Source: Heterotrichella gracilis (lineage: Eukaryota > Sar > Xanthophyceae > Tribonematales > Xanthonemataceae). Taken from it: a stretch of 64,000 nucleotides of DNA. The stretch is taken from positions 186,001-250,000 of the forward strand of contig JAULBX010017747.1 in NCBI GenBank assembly GCA_032358255.1, given 5' to 3'. Below are positions 25,901 through 37,984 of the stretch, in pieces. How positions within the stretch are numbered: the stretch's first letter is position 1; each line of letters starts with the position of its first letter. A program made the position numbers and the translations under genes. Under the pieces are notes generated by a model. It was given only the letters and a program-made list of their open reading frames with translations, was not told the DNA's origin and made no database searches.

Positions 25901-28275
25901 TCAGACAGCCTGGTGTCACTGCTGGTGCTGCTGGGCAAGGGGGTGGTGCACAAGCTTGGGCAACACAGGTGAGATGGCGCATGTTGTTTCCAGTAACGTC
26001 ACCCAGTTAGTTATTTTAGGTGATTGGTTGGGTGCATGTATTAAATATATCAGGAAATCGACCATGCCAGTCGTCTGTTCTACGTGCCAGCTGCTGGTGT
26101 GCTGCCCATGTGCTGCTCATAGAGTGGCACACCAGTTGTCGCCAACTGTGGTTATCTGCACTTTGAAATTATTTCTGTGATTTTGGTCGTGGCATTGTGA
26201 GGATGAGTAGAGTGTTGATGTGACCAAGTAGCATAAAATCAGCATCATACATTCAACGTGGGCTCTAGGAGCCGCCAGTAGCCCTAAACCCTGAACCCTG
26301 AGACCTTAACCCTTGCATCCCAAGGTGGAACCAGGAGCAACCTGAACCCCCAAAACCCTTTTGCAGGGCAAGGAGCTACCAGCGCCTGTCCTCCCCTCCC
26401 CTGTCCCCAACACCCCCCACCGCCATCCACGACAGCTACAAGGGTTGCGAGATACCCAGGACTTGGTGGCTGGCTGGCCTGGCCCTGTCCACCCTGCTGT
26501 GCAGCGCCATCCTGTCCCCTATGTTCCACATGCCGCTGTACCAGCCCCTGGTGGCGGTGGGGCTGGCGCTGCTGGTGGCGGTGGTGGCGGTGCGGGCGCT
26601 GGGCCAGACGGATTTGAACCCAGTGAGCGGGGTGGGAAAGGTGTCACAGGTGGGTAGGGAGAAAAACCCTTGTTTAGGGCTTAGGGTTCAGGGTTGGCAG
26701 TAGTGATGTATGTGCGTTGGGCCAGGCGCATTTGAACCCAGTGAGCGGGGTGGGCAAGGTGTCCCAGGTGGGTGAATAATGACAAATAATCTTTGAAGAG
26801 CTCTGTGCTTTGGTGTCACTGATAGGTTGTGGGGAGGTACTTCTTGACCATGGATTGACAGCGACACCCTGAAGCGTATATTAATTGGGTTGCTTCTTGT
26901 GCCTCAGGGAGTTGCTGCCTCCCCAGTCCATCATTCATACCCCTTGATAACGTCACCAGGATGGGCACCTAATGATCATGCTGACCAGTATCTTGTGGCA
27001 ATTCCTGCAGATAATTTTTGCGGTTGTTGCTCCCGGGAAGGTGGTCCCCAACCTGGTTGCGGGGGCCATTGCTGAGGCGGGAGCGCAGCAGGCAGGGGAC
27101 ATGATGCAGGTGGGAAAGGAAGGGAGAGGGGAAAGATAACCAAACGAATTTATTGATTTCCCAGAATGTTGGTCCCAAAAAATGCCAGTGATTTTTAGTT
27201 GGTTGTGGTATTCACCATTATGATATGCAGCACTGGGTGCTCAGCATGCACACCAAGCTAGAAAAAAGCTGCTGACATGCGTTTCCAGCGGCAATGTGGG
27301 GTCGTTTCTGGACGGATTTTGTTGACTCCTGCATTGTTGCATACAAATGTCATGTGCATCCCAGCACATGTATCTGTACAGCCTCTCAAAATTCAGGATT
27401 CCCGGACATTCACCTCCTGCCCTCACCTCCAGGATTTCAAAACAGCGCACCTGCTGGGCGTCTGCCCACGCTCCCAGTTCCAAGCCATGGCCCTGGGATC
27501 AGGCGCATCCGTGGTCATCTCAGTCCTGGCATACAAGCTCTACACCTCCGCCTGGGAGGTGCCTGGGCCAGAGTTCCCCGCCCCCACCGCAGGCATCTGG
27601 CTAGATATGGCCCGGCTTGTGAACGGGGGCCACCTGCCGCCGCATGTGGGGCCCTTTTGCGTGGTCGCTGCATGCGTGGCGGCGACGGTGCCCCTGGCTG
27701 GCGCGCTCCTAGATGCGCAGGTGGCGGCGGCGACGGCAGGTGTGGTGGCAGTGAATATCTTTACCTGTTTTAATATTATTTATACACTTTTTCCCAGTTC
27801 CCAGAAAATCGGCTCGTTGAATATCCCTTGCCCTAAATGTGTGTATACTGTAGCCCCGACACTCAAAGGGCTTAAGGCCGGAAGTCTAATTTCATTGGCT
27901 TCTAGGTGCGGGGTTTAGCACGAGCCGTTTGCATGCGCTCAATCTGCCTGCCCACCCGTAAACCCTAAACCCTAATTTGGAAATCCTTGCGCAGGTGTCA
28001 GCCGCGGCACCGCCAGCCGCCTGCGCCTCCAGTGGCTGACCCTGGTGCAGCGCTACCTCATCCCCTCCGGGGTGGGCGTGGCTGTGGGGCTGTACATCGC
28101 GCCCAAGTGGACCATCCCCCGGGTGGTTGGGTGTGTGATCGATCTGGTGTGGGCGCGTGTGGACAGGGATGGTCACCGGGGGCTGATGCTGGTGGTGGCT
28201 AGTGGCCTGGTGCTTGGGGAGGGAACAGCTTCGATTGTGCTGGCTCTGGTGAAGGCAGCGGTCAAGGGGCGCTAG
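22927..28275 (+). CDS. OPT-family oligopeptide / metal-chelate transporter
   Basis: Proton-coupled membrane transporter of small peptides or metal chelates. Exons 22927-23048, 23344-23594, 23940-24178, 24507-24732, 25033-25228, 25456-25553, 25785-25968, 26367-26649, 27011-27109, 27433-27739, 27995-28275 sum to 761 residues (797 from the ATG at 22819). Family marks: LLCFSNMYFGLQTGW in the first helix pair; LRFPSGTATAHVI; ELTLSLGYVGQGMIMGP; GWAPGDIWDWETGATGWILW; and GLYIAPKWTIPR near the end. About 14 hydrophobic segments are expected. The loop around exon 4 is long, polar and variable. The overall type is closer to the fungal/bacterial OPT branch than to classic YSL proteins, but substrate cannot be read from sequence. 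The last part of exon 8 is duplicated in the next intron. Confidence 0.9.
26718..26775 (+). repeat. Copy of OPT exon 8 end
   Basis: GCATTTGAACCCAGTGAGCG and the following GGGTGGGCAAGGTGTCCCAG repeat the end of exon 8 (26598-26649) with few changes and keep the CAG/GTGGGTGA donor. The copies are separated by CTTAGGGTTCAGGGTT. Confidence 0.92.
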
Positions 28276-28796
28276 ATTACTTGACAATTTGCATGGATTT
28301 TGATGATTCAAAGCCACTGGTCGCACTGGCGCCTTCAAACCCTTTGCCACTTGCACTGTGTGCCATGTTGCGCATCTATTGTGCAGCCGTTGAAAACTCT
28401 ATGCGGTATCTGCTGCAGGTTGGCAAAGGAGTCGAACTGGAATGCAGTCACAGGAAAAATATATGACACACAGATTCATGACATAGAGCGCACTGAAAAA
28501 TGACAAGTCTTACACCACCAGCTATTTGGGTAGATAGTCCAAAATATGTGGTATATTCGGAAAATGGGTCAAAAAAGAACAAAATAAAAAAGATGCATGC
28601 ATGCATTGCAAAGGCTACACTTTTCTTGAAAGACGTGTTTATGAACTTGTCTCCCTTGATGCCTTCTAGGAAACCACAGCTAAGCTTGGTTACGAGTTAT
28701 GCGTGTAAACCCCTACGATATGTTACCACAGCTATTTCGGAAGTGGCATCATCTGGACACTGCCTCGGGCCCTTACAGCCCTGTTGCAGTGGCCTG

Positions 28797-29529
28797 ATGG
28801 CGAAGGGCAGAGGTGCTGAGCTGTGGCTGAGAAAGCCAGGCAATGAAGCTTGGCTGTTTGTCGCCGCAAACAGCGGCAATGTGTACCTGGAACAGTTACT
28901 GCTCAACCCCAAAACCATGAAGCTGAACGACAAGCCGGGCTTGGTGGACGAGGACTTCTGGACCAAGTTGCCGGTGGAAGCACTCAAGGAGAAGCTTGGC
29001 TCAGGGGGTAGCAAGCACCCCCCAGTGGAGGTGACAGGGGTGCCTCTGCCACAGCCAGGTACTTCCCGTGCTGGTGCCTACGTTGTCTGCAGACAGCCCT
29101 TTTGGACCTGCCTTCGTGTTGCTTGTCATATGGATGCTGGGCCACTGTGCATGTCTGGCCACACAGCTGCAGCTAAGCAAACCCTTGTGTTCACACAATA
29201 TTTTGCTTCAACAAGAACGTGTTCTGCCACTTGGTAGCACACATACCAAGCTTGGAGCACATCGGCCTTTCACTGAAGTCCTTTGTTCCCTTCTACTTGC
29301 AGACCCAGTCCCCTCCCTTGCTGAGCAGCGGAATGCGACCTTCTCGGTTGAGGACTTCCTTGCCGAGTATGGCGGCACGCTCTATGAGGCGCCGACTGGC
29401 AGATGGTTGTCCGGGTGGTGGTGGCCCCATGTCCTGGACTGGCGATGGGTCACAATGGTTGTGGTGCTGGCCCTCTTTCACTTCAACATTTTAGAATTCC
29501 ACAACCCTATGAGTGTGTTGTGGGGCTGA
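28797..29529 (+). CDS. Unknown protein, tandem copy A, one membrane span
   Basis: Exons 28797-29058 and 29303-29529 give 162 residues. I do not recognise the family. It has a basic start (MAKGRGAELWLRKPG), a conserved middle (LNDKPGLVDEDFWTKLP, VTGVPLPQPG), then a Trp-rich stretch (RWLSGWWWPHVLDWRW) leading into one hydrophobic helix (about residues 134-152) and a short tail LEFHNPMSVLWG. The start is placed at 28797 because copy B aligns only from there; the frame stays open further upstream. The layout suggests a small membrane protein with a C-terminal anchor. Organelle or complex membership is unknown. Confidence 0.7.
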
Positions 29530-30668
29530 GGTACGGTTACCCAGGCTTTACCCCTAACTTCGTGCAGCCCAGTCCTGCTGTTGGTGCCACACGTGGTGTA
29601 CAGTGTCTGACTCGTGTGCTGCAGCTCAGTCAATTGTGTAGAGTCTTGGGCATAGCTGGTACCTTGCCAGCAACACGCCGCATAAATGAACACGTGTACA
29701 ATATTGATATGCACAAACCAACCCAACCTATGCTACTAAGCAACAGATAATTCTTTTCATCCTTTTGGTTAGCAGGCAGGCTGGCCTTGGCTGCCACTTT
29801 GAGCACTATTTTAAGCGTTGGTGTCTGTTTCTCAACAAGGGGTTTCCGGTTCGGGCGTCCGCTAGAGTTCAGTTTATTTTTTGCCACCCGTGACGGGTTC
29901 ATATAAATTTGGTCTTTATTATTGGGCAGCTGGTTAGAATAGAACTGAAGTGGAATTGATTGGTTAAAAGCCACTGGCGCCTTTTGATCCTTGGACAAAC
30001 TGCACTGCGTGCCACATATATTGTACAGCTAGAAAGAATGAAAGAAAGGTGCGCACAAAGGCGGAATTAGGGGGCTAAAGCTATTTGGAAAGTGCACGTG
30101 ACAATTGCTGCAGGTTGGTGCACCGGTAAAGGAAACGAATGAAAACGAATGGAATCCAAAAAAAACGTGACAACCATATTCACGACACTGAAAGTCTCAC
30201 ATCATGTACTGATTGGCCCTATATACCAAAATCTATTGATACTGGGTCTGGGGAAAGCGCAGATGAGGAACGGGGACAGAAAGGCGAAGATAATGACAGA
30301 AACCCAGCAGGTGAAACATGCGGCAAGTATCGATAGTGGGTGCAAGCCTTGACTGCAGTCAGTCCCAAAATCTGTGGCATTTTTTTAACTTGGGTAAATG
30401 AATACTAAACATGTGAAAAAACATGCATGCATGCACATGACCTTTTCAAGCAAGGAACGAGTTATGAGCTTGCCTCCCTTGATGCCTTCTGCAAAGGAAC
30501 CAGCTAAGCCCGCTGTGGATTATGCGTGTCGAATCCCCTAGAAGTCCCTACGATATGGTGTTACAGCTGTTTCGGAGGTGGCCTCATCTGGACCCACCAG
30601 TTACTGGTCCAGTGCTGTAAAGTTGTCTTGAGCTATTTACGAACCTGTGGCACGTTTGTACCAGCCTG

Positions 30669-31498
30669 ATGGCGGAGGGCGAAGGTGCTGCGCAGCCGCA
30701 ATACCTGTGGTTGCAAAAGCCAGGCAGTAAACCCAAGAAGTGTGCTTATCACAAAAAGTGGAAGTTGTACATGAAGAGCTTTGGGTTGCATGCCCGTTCC
30801 ATCAGACTTAACGACACTCCCGGCTTGGTGGATGAGGAGTTCTGGACCAAGCTGCCAGGTGACGAACTCAAAGAGAAGCTTGGCGCAGAGGGGAGCAGGC
30901 GCCACCCAGTGGTGGTCACAGGGGTGCCGCTGCCACAGCCAGGTACTTCCCATGTGGTGTCACTGCTGGTGCCTAGCGTGTTGCAGGCAGGGAGCCTCTT
31001 TTGGTCCTGCCTCCGTGTTGCTTGTCATGTGGAACAGGGTGGGTGGTTGCTGGAGCACTGTGCATGTGCGCCCATACAAGCGACAGACAGCTTATTGCCT
31101 AGTCAAGTGCTCAACAGGAGAGTGTTCTGCCACTTGGTGCCGGTGCTCACATAAAGTGCAAGCCATTCCGAGGCGTGTACCGCCCCCTTTGGCCCCCATG
31201 GCACATACCTAGCTTGGAGCATTTTGGTCTTTCACTGGTGTCCTTTGGTTCCCTTCTACTTGCAGCACTATCCCCCTACACACTTGCTGAGCTGGAGGTG
31301 GCCTGCAAGGTCGATGAGTTTGATGACTTCATTGCCGAGGCGCCGACTGCCAGATGGTTCTCCGGGTGGTGGTGGCCACACGTCTTGGACTGGCGATTGG
31401 TCACACTAGTTGTGGTGCTGGCCCTTTTTCATTTCAACATCTTGGAATTCCACAACCCTATGATCTCTTTTGGTCGTGGGCTTTGCGCTCAGCCTTGA
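30669..31498 (+). CDS. Unknown protein, tandem copy B, one membrane span
   Basis: Exons 30669-30942 and 31266-31498 give 168 residues, paralogous to copy A (LNDTPGLVDEEFWTKLP, VTGVPLPQPG, WFSGWWWPHVLDWR, then LALFHFNILEFHNPM). Both frames are intact, which argues that both are functional. A second splice form is possible: donor after 31472 (TTTTG/gtcgtg), acceptor before 31565, third exon 31565-31668. This stays in frame and gives 194 residues with a Lys/Ala/Gly-rich basic tail ending GPRKRAR. Copy A shows no such tail. Function unknown. Confidence 0.7.
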
Positions 31499-31668
31499 AT
31501 CCCTTCCGCTTTGGCCTTGCCTCTTGCCCTTACCCTCAGCTTCTGTCCATTCTGGTTGTGGCAGCACAGGCCAACGTGGTTGGGACCAACGAGGGCAAGG
31601 GCAAGGCCAAGGCCAAAGCAGAAGGGGCCAAGGCTGAGGGCAAGGGCCCCAGAAAGAGAGCCAGATAA

Positions 31669-33383
31669 GAAGCTGGTCCTTGTGGGTGAGCGTTACGCTT
31701 GTGGCGATCTGTGAAGGGTTCAACCAAACCTGGTCTTCAATGGGCGACTGGTTAAGCACACAGAACTTACATGCATGGACAGGGGACGGCTGTTCACTTG
31801 CTCAACTTTATGTCTCGAATCCTGCTATTGATACAAGTATGTATCATGGGAGCTTGGTTGGCGGTGGGGGCAGAGTATTCTCTGCCGAGGAGTGGCTGTT
31901 CACTGAACTCTTGTGCATGTGTCTACCCTTTTGTACGGGCCCCAGTTACGTGCCCATTTTGCAAATTAAAAGCGACAGGTGAACAGAATATGCAAACTTA
32001 GGTACTTGCAGTAAGCCCTGTTATGCCAAGTCTTATTGCGGGTGTCGGAGGATCATTGAATCAGTGGTCATACGGTAATAGGGCTGTTTGCAGAGACCAA
32101 GGTTGTTATATTCTGTGCACCTGTCGCTTATAGCTTGCAAGGCCTTTTTTCTTGTAGGGGTACTGAGTTGGGCAGCTCGGGAACAGCTTATTGCGTGTAT
32201 AATAGACAACATGGTTACAATTGCCTTGTATACTATACTGAGTTGGAAAACTGCGTCACGCAACGGTTTCTGCGTCACGAAACGGTTTCTGGGAGGCTCA
32301 AAATCAGATTGGCTGATCCTTTAGGGTGAGTTGTACCTGATAGGTGCAGGATGCGGCATCGATCATAGGGTATAAACAGTGTTTTGTCAGGCCCTCAGGG
32401 CTGGGCTGACCAACGGTTGGCGCCAGACAAGTAGCGCCAGTCATCTGTACATGTATTGCTGGAGCTTTGTAAACCTTTATTGAATGAGTTGAATTCTGCA
32501 GTTGTTGTGCATCCACCACGGCTGTTTTCCCACACTCCAGATGGTGGCCACTGTCACGTTATAAGTCTTACAGGTGCTGAGCAGAGCTTCTATTCAAGGG
32601 TTGCCTGGCCCAGTTCACGTACACTTGGTCCTACCACCTTAGGAAGGTGAATTAAGGCACCAGTAAAAACACAAATTTCCTGCAGCAAATATGGGTCTTT
32701 AGTACAGTACTACAAACTTTCTGCACAGCTATCTTTGGTCCCTAGGCCAGCCTGCAGCAGCTGGGCTATCATACCACCCAAGAAAATCTTCCAACTGTCA
32801 GTGTCAAAAACCATGTTACCAAGGCGCCTTTTGACCGCGTTGGCAACTTGGTGGGCCCATCTACCCACCAGGGAGTCACTCCACCTCCTGGCAACAACTC
32901 TAGCGTAGTGAAGTTTTAGCAGTAACCGAAATACAAGAAAAATGGACGCGGCAGGTAAACTGCGGCACTTTCAGCAGCCTCACTCCTCAAGCCAGCACGC
33001 AAGATCCCCTGGATGCCCGACTTGCCAAGCAAAGCGGCATAGAGCCACTTGGACGATAGATGTATACGTTAAGCTGGTAGAGCGTATAAGAGAAAGATTC
33101 AATGGGTGCACAACTGGGTGTCACCGAGAGACTGCACAACCAGGCCACAGTGCCTCTCCCTGAACATTTAGAAACCATCCAGTGACCTGCTGGCACATCA
33201 ACACCCTTGCCAGGTTTATAAAGTAATGTAAAATTTCAAAAGCCAGGGAATCATCCACAGACTTTGGATGCAAAGAGAAAGATACAGATTTTTTGGTTTT
33301 CAAGAAGCGAAAAGCTGACTAGCGAGAAAATCACACAGCGTAACCTAGAAATCAAGTTCTCAGCGCATTCAAAATATTGGCCT
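31669..33383. other. Intergenic, no supported gene
   Basis: Holds the 3' flank of copy B and the 3' flank of the convergent deacetylase gene. A 19-base direct repeat (CTGCGTCACGCAACGGTTT type) lies at 32251-32288. Short open frames here have no recognisable family. Confidence 0.4.
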
Positions 33384-36300
33384 TCACAGGGCTGGGGGCA
33401 CGGGGCGGAAGTCACTGCTGGTGCCCAGCTGTGCTGCTAATGCCTGCTTGTGCGCCCGCCTGTGGCGGTGCTGGTCCTTGACGAGCGTGCGCAGCGCCAT
33501 CAGCTGGAGTGCGTAAATCTGCTGGAGTTTGCGGCTGGACTTGCCCTTGTGCGACTTGACAAGCGCCTTCTGCCGCTTGAGCGCCTTGCACAGGTCAGAC
33601 TTGCTGAACTTGGGCAGGTGACGGCAATCGGGGCGCGCAGGACGCACAGCACCCGCCTCATCTCCTGCTTTAGGCTGTGGCTCAGGCGAGGCATCACCCA
33701 CCGCAGCCAATCCGCTCCCCTCCTGTATTGCTGCCTCCCCCTCCATCCCCTCCTGTTGCCCCTCCCCGCCTTCTCCATCCTCGTCCTCCCCTTCCGAGGA
33801 ATCTGAGGCCTCCATCTCCTGGTCAAAGCTGCCATACAGGTCTGCAAGGGTTGCCTGCTGCAGGTGGTCTGTGGCGGGCTCGGGAGGGTCAGGTGTGCTG
33901 GCGCTGGGCGTCTGCTCCACTGGAGCCTGCTGGCCCTCGCGCCCAAAGTGGCTCAGGTGTGAGGGCTGCGGATGTGACTCAGGAGCGCTGCGGGGTGCGC
34001 CGAGCGGGTGGCGTGGCGCGGGCCCATGCTGGGTGCCCGCCAGCGCCCGCAGGCAGCGCCAGTAGCGCGCCTGGATGCGCGCTGACTGCTGGATGGTGTA
34101 GGCGCCCACGTTGGAGGGGTGCGCGTGGCCCCGCAGGCGCGGCGGGCGCTCGCCCAGCAGCACGCGCAGGCAGGCCTCCACCGAGTTGCTGGTCGAGGTC
34201 AGGTTGTAGCCGCCCTCCAGCAGCATGGCCAGCGGCGCCACGGGCTTGAGCATGGCGGTCATGTGCGCAAAGCACTCGGGCGTGACGTGGCAGCCGCCGA
34301 TGGGGTCGCCCAGCGCGGCGTCAAAGCCCGCCGACAGGATGATGAGGTCGGGGTTGAACTCATAGGCGATGGGCACCACCACGTGGTTCATGGCCGCCAG
34401 GTAGTCGCCGTCGCCCATGCCGCCAGCCTGCCAGCCGATGTTGACGTTGAAGCCCTCACCCGCGGCCTTTCCAATCTCGGAAGGTGAGCCGGTGCCGGGG
34501 TAGAACATGCCGCTGCAGGACAGGTGAACACCCGTTTAGTCACTGATCAGAATGCAGATGATGGTCCAACCGCAATCAGCAGTAGCAAGGAACCCATGCC
34601 CAAGCCGAACATAGGCGACCCACCCACAGTGACTGGAAACCTGGTTCAAAAAGCAACACAGGATTCACCAACAAAATCTACATGGGCATCCACTCACTTG
34701 TCATATCGATGGATAGAGATGTACAGCACCGACGGGTCATCCTCAAAGATGTGCTGCGTGCCGTTGCCATGGTGCACATCCCAGTCAAAGATGAGCACCC
34801 GCTTGGCGCCTGCAGCCTGGGCTGCCCGTGCCGCAATCGCCGCATTGTTGAAGAAGCAGAACCCCATGGCCACGTTGCTCTCCGCGTGGTGCCCTGGCGG
34901 GCGCACGATGGCCGCCCCGTACGCGGCCTCACCGCGCACCACCGCTTCCGCCACCTGTGCACAGCCCCCGGCAGACAGCTTTGCGCACATAGCTGTGTGG
35001 GCATTGGCGTAGGTGTCTGGGCTGAGGTACAGCGGGTCGCCATCCGACAGCTGCGCCCGCAGTGAGAGCGCCTCCACCTCGGACAGCAGGCGTGGGGTGT
35101 GGCAGGTGAGCACCTCCTGGGGGCTGGCCTCACGGCAACGTAGCTGCTTGCATTGATCTGCACAGGCACCAGGGGTGGGTCAGGGCAGCTGAATAGTTTG
35201 CAGGATGCACAGCCTGGGAATGGTTAGCTGGGAAGCTGGTCCCCAGTGCAGCAAGATGAGCAGTCACCCACCTCCACCCCTGTTGGAGTAGTGGCAGCGG
35301 GCATGAATGCACTGGAGTGGACTGGGTTCAGGCAACAGCGGGGATGGCAGATGACCAGCTTGGCTGGGCTAAGACGTGAGCGCACCTGCCAGGCCTGTGG
35401 AGAGGATGCGCGCAACAGCTGCCTTGAGGCGGTCTGGCCTCTCCGGGTGGCTGCCCTTGCCCTCCGAGTGCAGCGCCATGCGGTCGTCCCACACCAGCGC
35501 CACCGTCTCACGCGGTGCAGCAGGTTGTTGGCCTTCCGAGTACAAGACAGCAAACAGGGCATGGTCATCCTCTACGCACCGGCCACAGTCCTGCAGCAGC
35601 CAAGTGACAGTGAGTCACAGGCGGAGTAACCCCTTGTAGATTAACAGTGGTTCTGTTTAAAATTGAGGGGTAAGGAGCTGTCGCTTGGCAGCCTCTACTA
35701 CATGACAGGAGGCAGCTGGTGCACACATTACCTGTGTGACTGTAGCACACAGAAGACCCTAGTGCATTGACAGGCGGGCGAAGCCTGCACTGCTGCCAAT
35801 AGAGGGTTGGATGCACGCACCGGACAGATGTTGGACTCCAAAATTCCAGTGCAGTTGACGCAGTGCTGAAAGCTGTAACGCCTGCCATCGTCTGACTCAT
35901 AGCCCTCCGAGCCAGACTCCTCAGAGTCCTCCTCATCGCTTGTGTCAGCTGAATACGAGTGCTCCACACGCCACAGGCTGTCACATCCGGCTGTCAGGTG
36001 CTCATGTGAGTGCTCCGCCTCAAAAGGGCCAGGGTGCCCTAGGTCATGGCCCCCCGTGAAGTCCAGCAGGTGCTCATGCTCGTCGTCCAAGCACCCGCTC
36101 CCCACTTTTAATGTGTCTTCAGACTGGAAAGAGTTCCCATGCTCCAGCACGCTGTCCGCAGCTGGGTGGGGTTCATGCTCCAGACAGTGCTCGGGGGAGA
36201 GAGGGCAGTGGGGTGGCGAGAAGATGCCGCCTTGGGGGAAATGCTGCAGTGGGTCTGATGCTACTTCCTCAAAAAGCTGCTTGACTGGAGTGATCAGGAA

Positions 36301-36384
36301 GGTCCCGTCCTTGCCGGGCGCATTTTGCAAGGGGTGGTCTTTAGCTGCAAACTCATCTGGTGTAGGACAAGGGCTATCTGCCAT
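33384..36384 (-). CDS. Class II histone deacetylase, plant HDA5/HDA15-like
   Basis: Removes acetyl groups from lysines, zinc-dependent. Exons in gene order 36384-35821, 35590-35386, 35157-34698, 34512-33384 give 785 residues in frame. The catalytic domain spans about residues 218-560. It has [10 protein letters not shown] (His346, His347), [11 protein letters not shown] (Asp383, His385), FDAALGDP (Asp474) and LLEGGYN (Tyr512), so all active-site residues are present. Before it lies a cysteine cluster, C-x2-C-x8-C-x2-C-x2-C at residues 175-193, a likely zinc-binding motif in the place where HDA15 has a RanBP2-type finger, but of different spacing. Residues 1-170 are acidic and His-rich. The C-terminal ~200 residues are acidic then basic (Lys/Arg-rich helix near the end). 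Nuclear or shuttling location is inferred. Confidence 0.9.
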
Positions 36385-37984
36385 GCTGTTCCCCTGAAAG
36401 TAAGCCTACAAGCTACCTTTAGGTAACCTGCATCCCGTGATACGATTGTAAGGCACAAATGAGGACTACAAGTGGCAAACACAAAATTGAGGGCAAGAAC
36501 AGGCAAGAATACAAAACGCGCTTCCTTTAAATATTTGAACTTTTAACAGGATGGTGGGGATTGACCACATATAAGCACCCAGCCAAGTAGACAACACTGA
36601 AGAAATAACCTAAGAAGATTCTGAGCTAGGCTGATGCGAGAATTTCAAAACTGCCCCTTTACACCCCCAGGTCCACCACCAGTCAGACATACAGCACAGT
36701 GGCACTTTCCAGAACTGTAACGGCGTTAGCGGTTGCAAACCCCCAGAAAAAGGTCAGGGCAGCGTCAGGTAAGCACAGAGAGGTTGTATGAATTTTCCTA
36801 CCCACCCTTGGCAGCTCGCCGATGCTCCGACCCCAACCTTGGACGTCCAAAAAGCAGGGGATATTAGCGGTCACTTTCGTGGAAAAAAACTGAAAATCGC
36901 CAAAGCGAAGCTCGAAGCTGCAGGCTAGACCATAGAAAACACCGTGTCAAACTCTACGAAGGAACGCCAAAAGAGGCTGCGCGGTCAGCGCTGGCCCATG
37001 ATTTTCCGGACGCGTCCCCCAATGATGATGAGGCTACGCAACGTCCTTTTCACCCCCTCCTCGAAAAGTGACCTAATCGCACGGTGCGGCCACAAGTCAC
37101 CCAGCAGGTGCTCCTAAAACAGCTTGAGAGTAGGTCCAAGCGAAACTATTGGTGGAAGTGGCTTCGATCTTTGGCGATCAGCGCGATTTGTCGACCAAAT
37201 ACAAGCCAAATACTCGCCAAATATAGGCCGTGTGAACAGTTGGAAAATGGCGGCGAAGATGGCGGTGGCCTGCGGCAGGCTGGTGGCCCAATGGGAGTCC
37301 ACCTCTGACACACCGACGGCCCATTTCAAAACAAAGGGCTGAATTGCTCCAGAGGACCTTTGGAAATGCGTGTCAGAAGCATCATCACCACCTTTTTTTT
37401 AATAAATAAAAGCTTCTTTTTTGGAGTTGGGAGTGCAGCGTGTGGTTGACTTCACACGATGTCACAAGCTTGCAGCTGGCACCACTTGACCCAAGAGAGA
37501 CCCAGCTGCCAAGACCTTGCCACAGCAAGCAGGCTTCAAAAAATAAAGCGTGTTAAACATATTCATTATCAGTTGTAATAATAGGGTAAGCAGTTTTCTC
37601 CATTGCCTCTCAAGAGTTGCCAAAGCGTAACTAGTAGGAGAGTATATCGTGTTCCCAAGCCAGTGTGCACTGCTGACAAAGGGCGTGTATCAAGTGTACC
37701 GAGTACAATGCAGCCAGGCTGTGCTGCTGCGAGTGTCGCAGCCGCGGAAGGCTAGCAACCAGCCATATTGTCGATGGCTGCACCTGTAATAAGCCATAGC
37801 AGGAACATACTCAGCAAATCCATCTGGCTTTAAGCTACCAGGCACACAGCCTGCTGGTTGGTCTCCCACCTACCCCTTCTATTCCTTCCCGCTGCCTATC
37901 TACCCGCCCCCACACCCAGTACCTGCATTACAGCACACTACAAACCAACCAAACGCCACCCTCCCCACCCACCCCATCCCCCTG
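36385..37984. other. Upstream region of deacetylase and 3' flank of DCD gene
   Basis: Promoter side of the deacetylase (start at 36384). No exon supported. TTACA at 37928-37932 is a TGTAA signal, 53 bases after the DCD-gene stop on the minus strand. A short run of T then AATAAATAAAAG lies near 37385. Confidence 0.4.
37928..37932 (-). terminator. Candidate TGTAA polyadenylation signal of DCD gene
   Basis: TGTAA on the minus strand, 53 bases downstream of the stop at 37985. The distance is short but possible for a chlorophyte 3' UTR. Confidence 0.4.

Larger units (their letters stand above)
28295..31500 (+). repeat. Tandem duplication of a ~1.3 kb gene unit
   Basis: Unit 1 (about 28295-29530) and unit 2 (about 29945-31500) share order along their length: AAAGCCACTGG-containing start, CTGCAGGTTGG, an upstream CTCCCTTGATGCCTTCT box, both coding exons, and intron sequence such as GTGTTGCTTGTCAT. 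Divergence is substantial, so the duplication is not recent. It begins just after the OPT stop codon. Confidence 0.88.

Noticed and set aside
28500-28796. N-terminal extension of orphan copy A up to 28500
   Set aside because: Copy B has stop codons in the matching region, and similarity at protein level begins at the Met of 28797.
33677-34249. 190-codon plus-strand open frame
   Set aside because: Antisense to the deacetylase catalytic exon, which carries clear active-site motifs.
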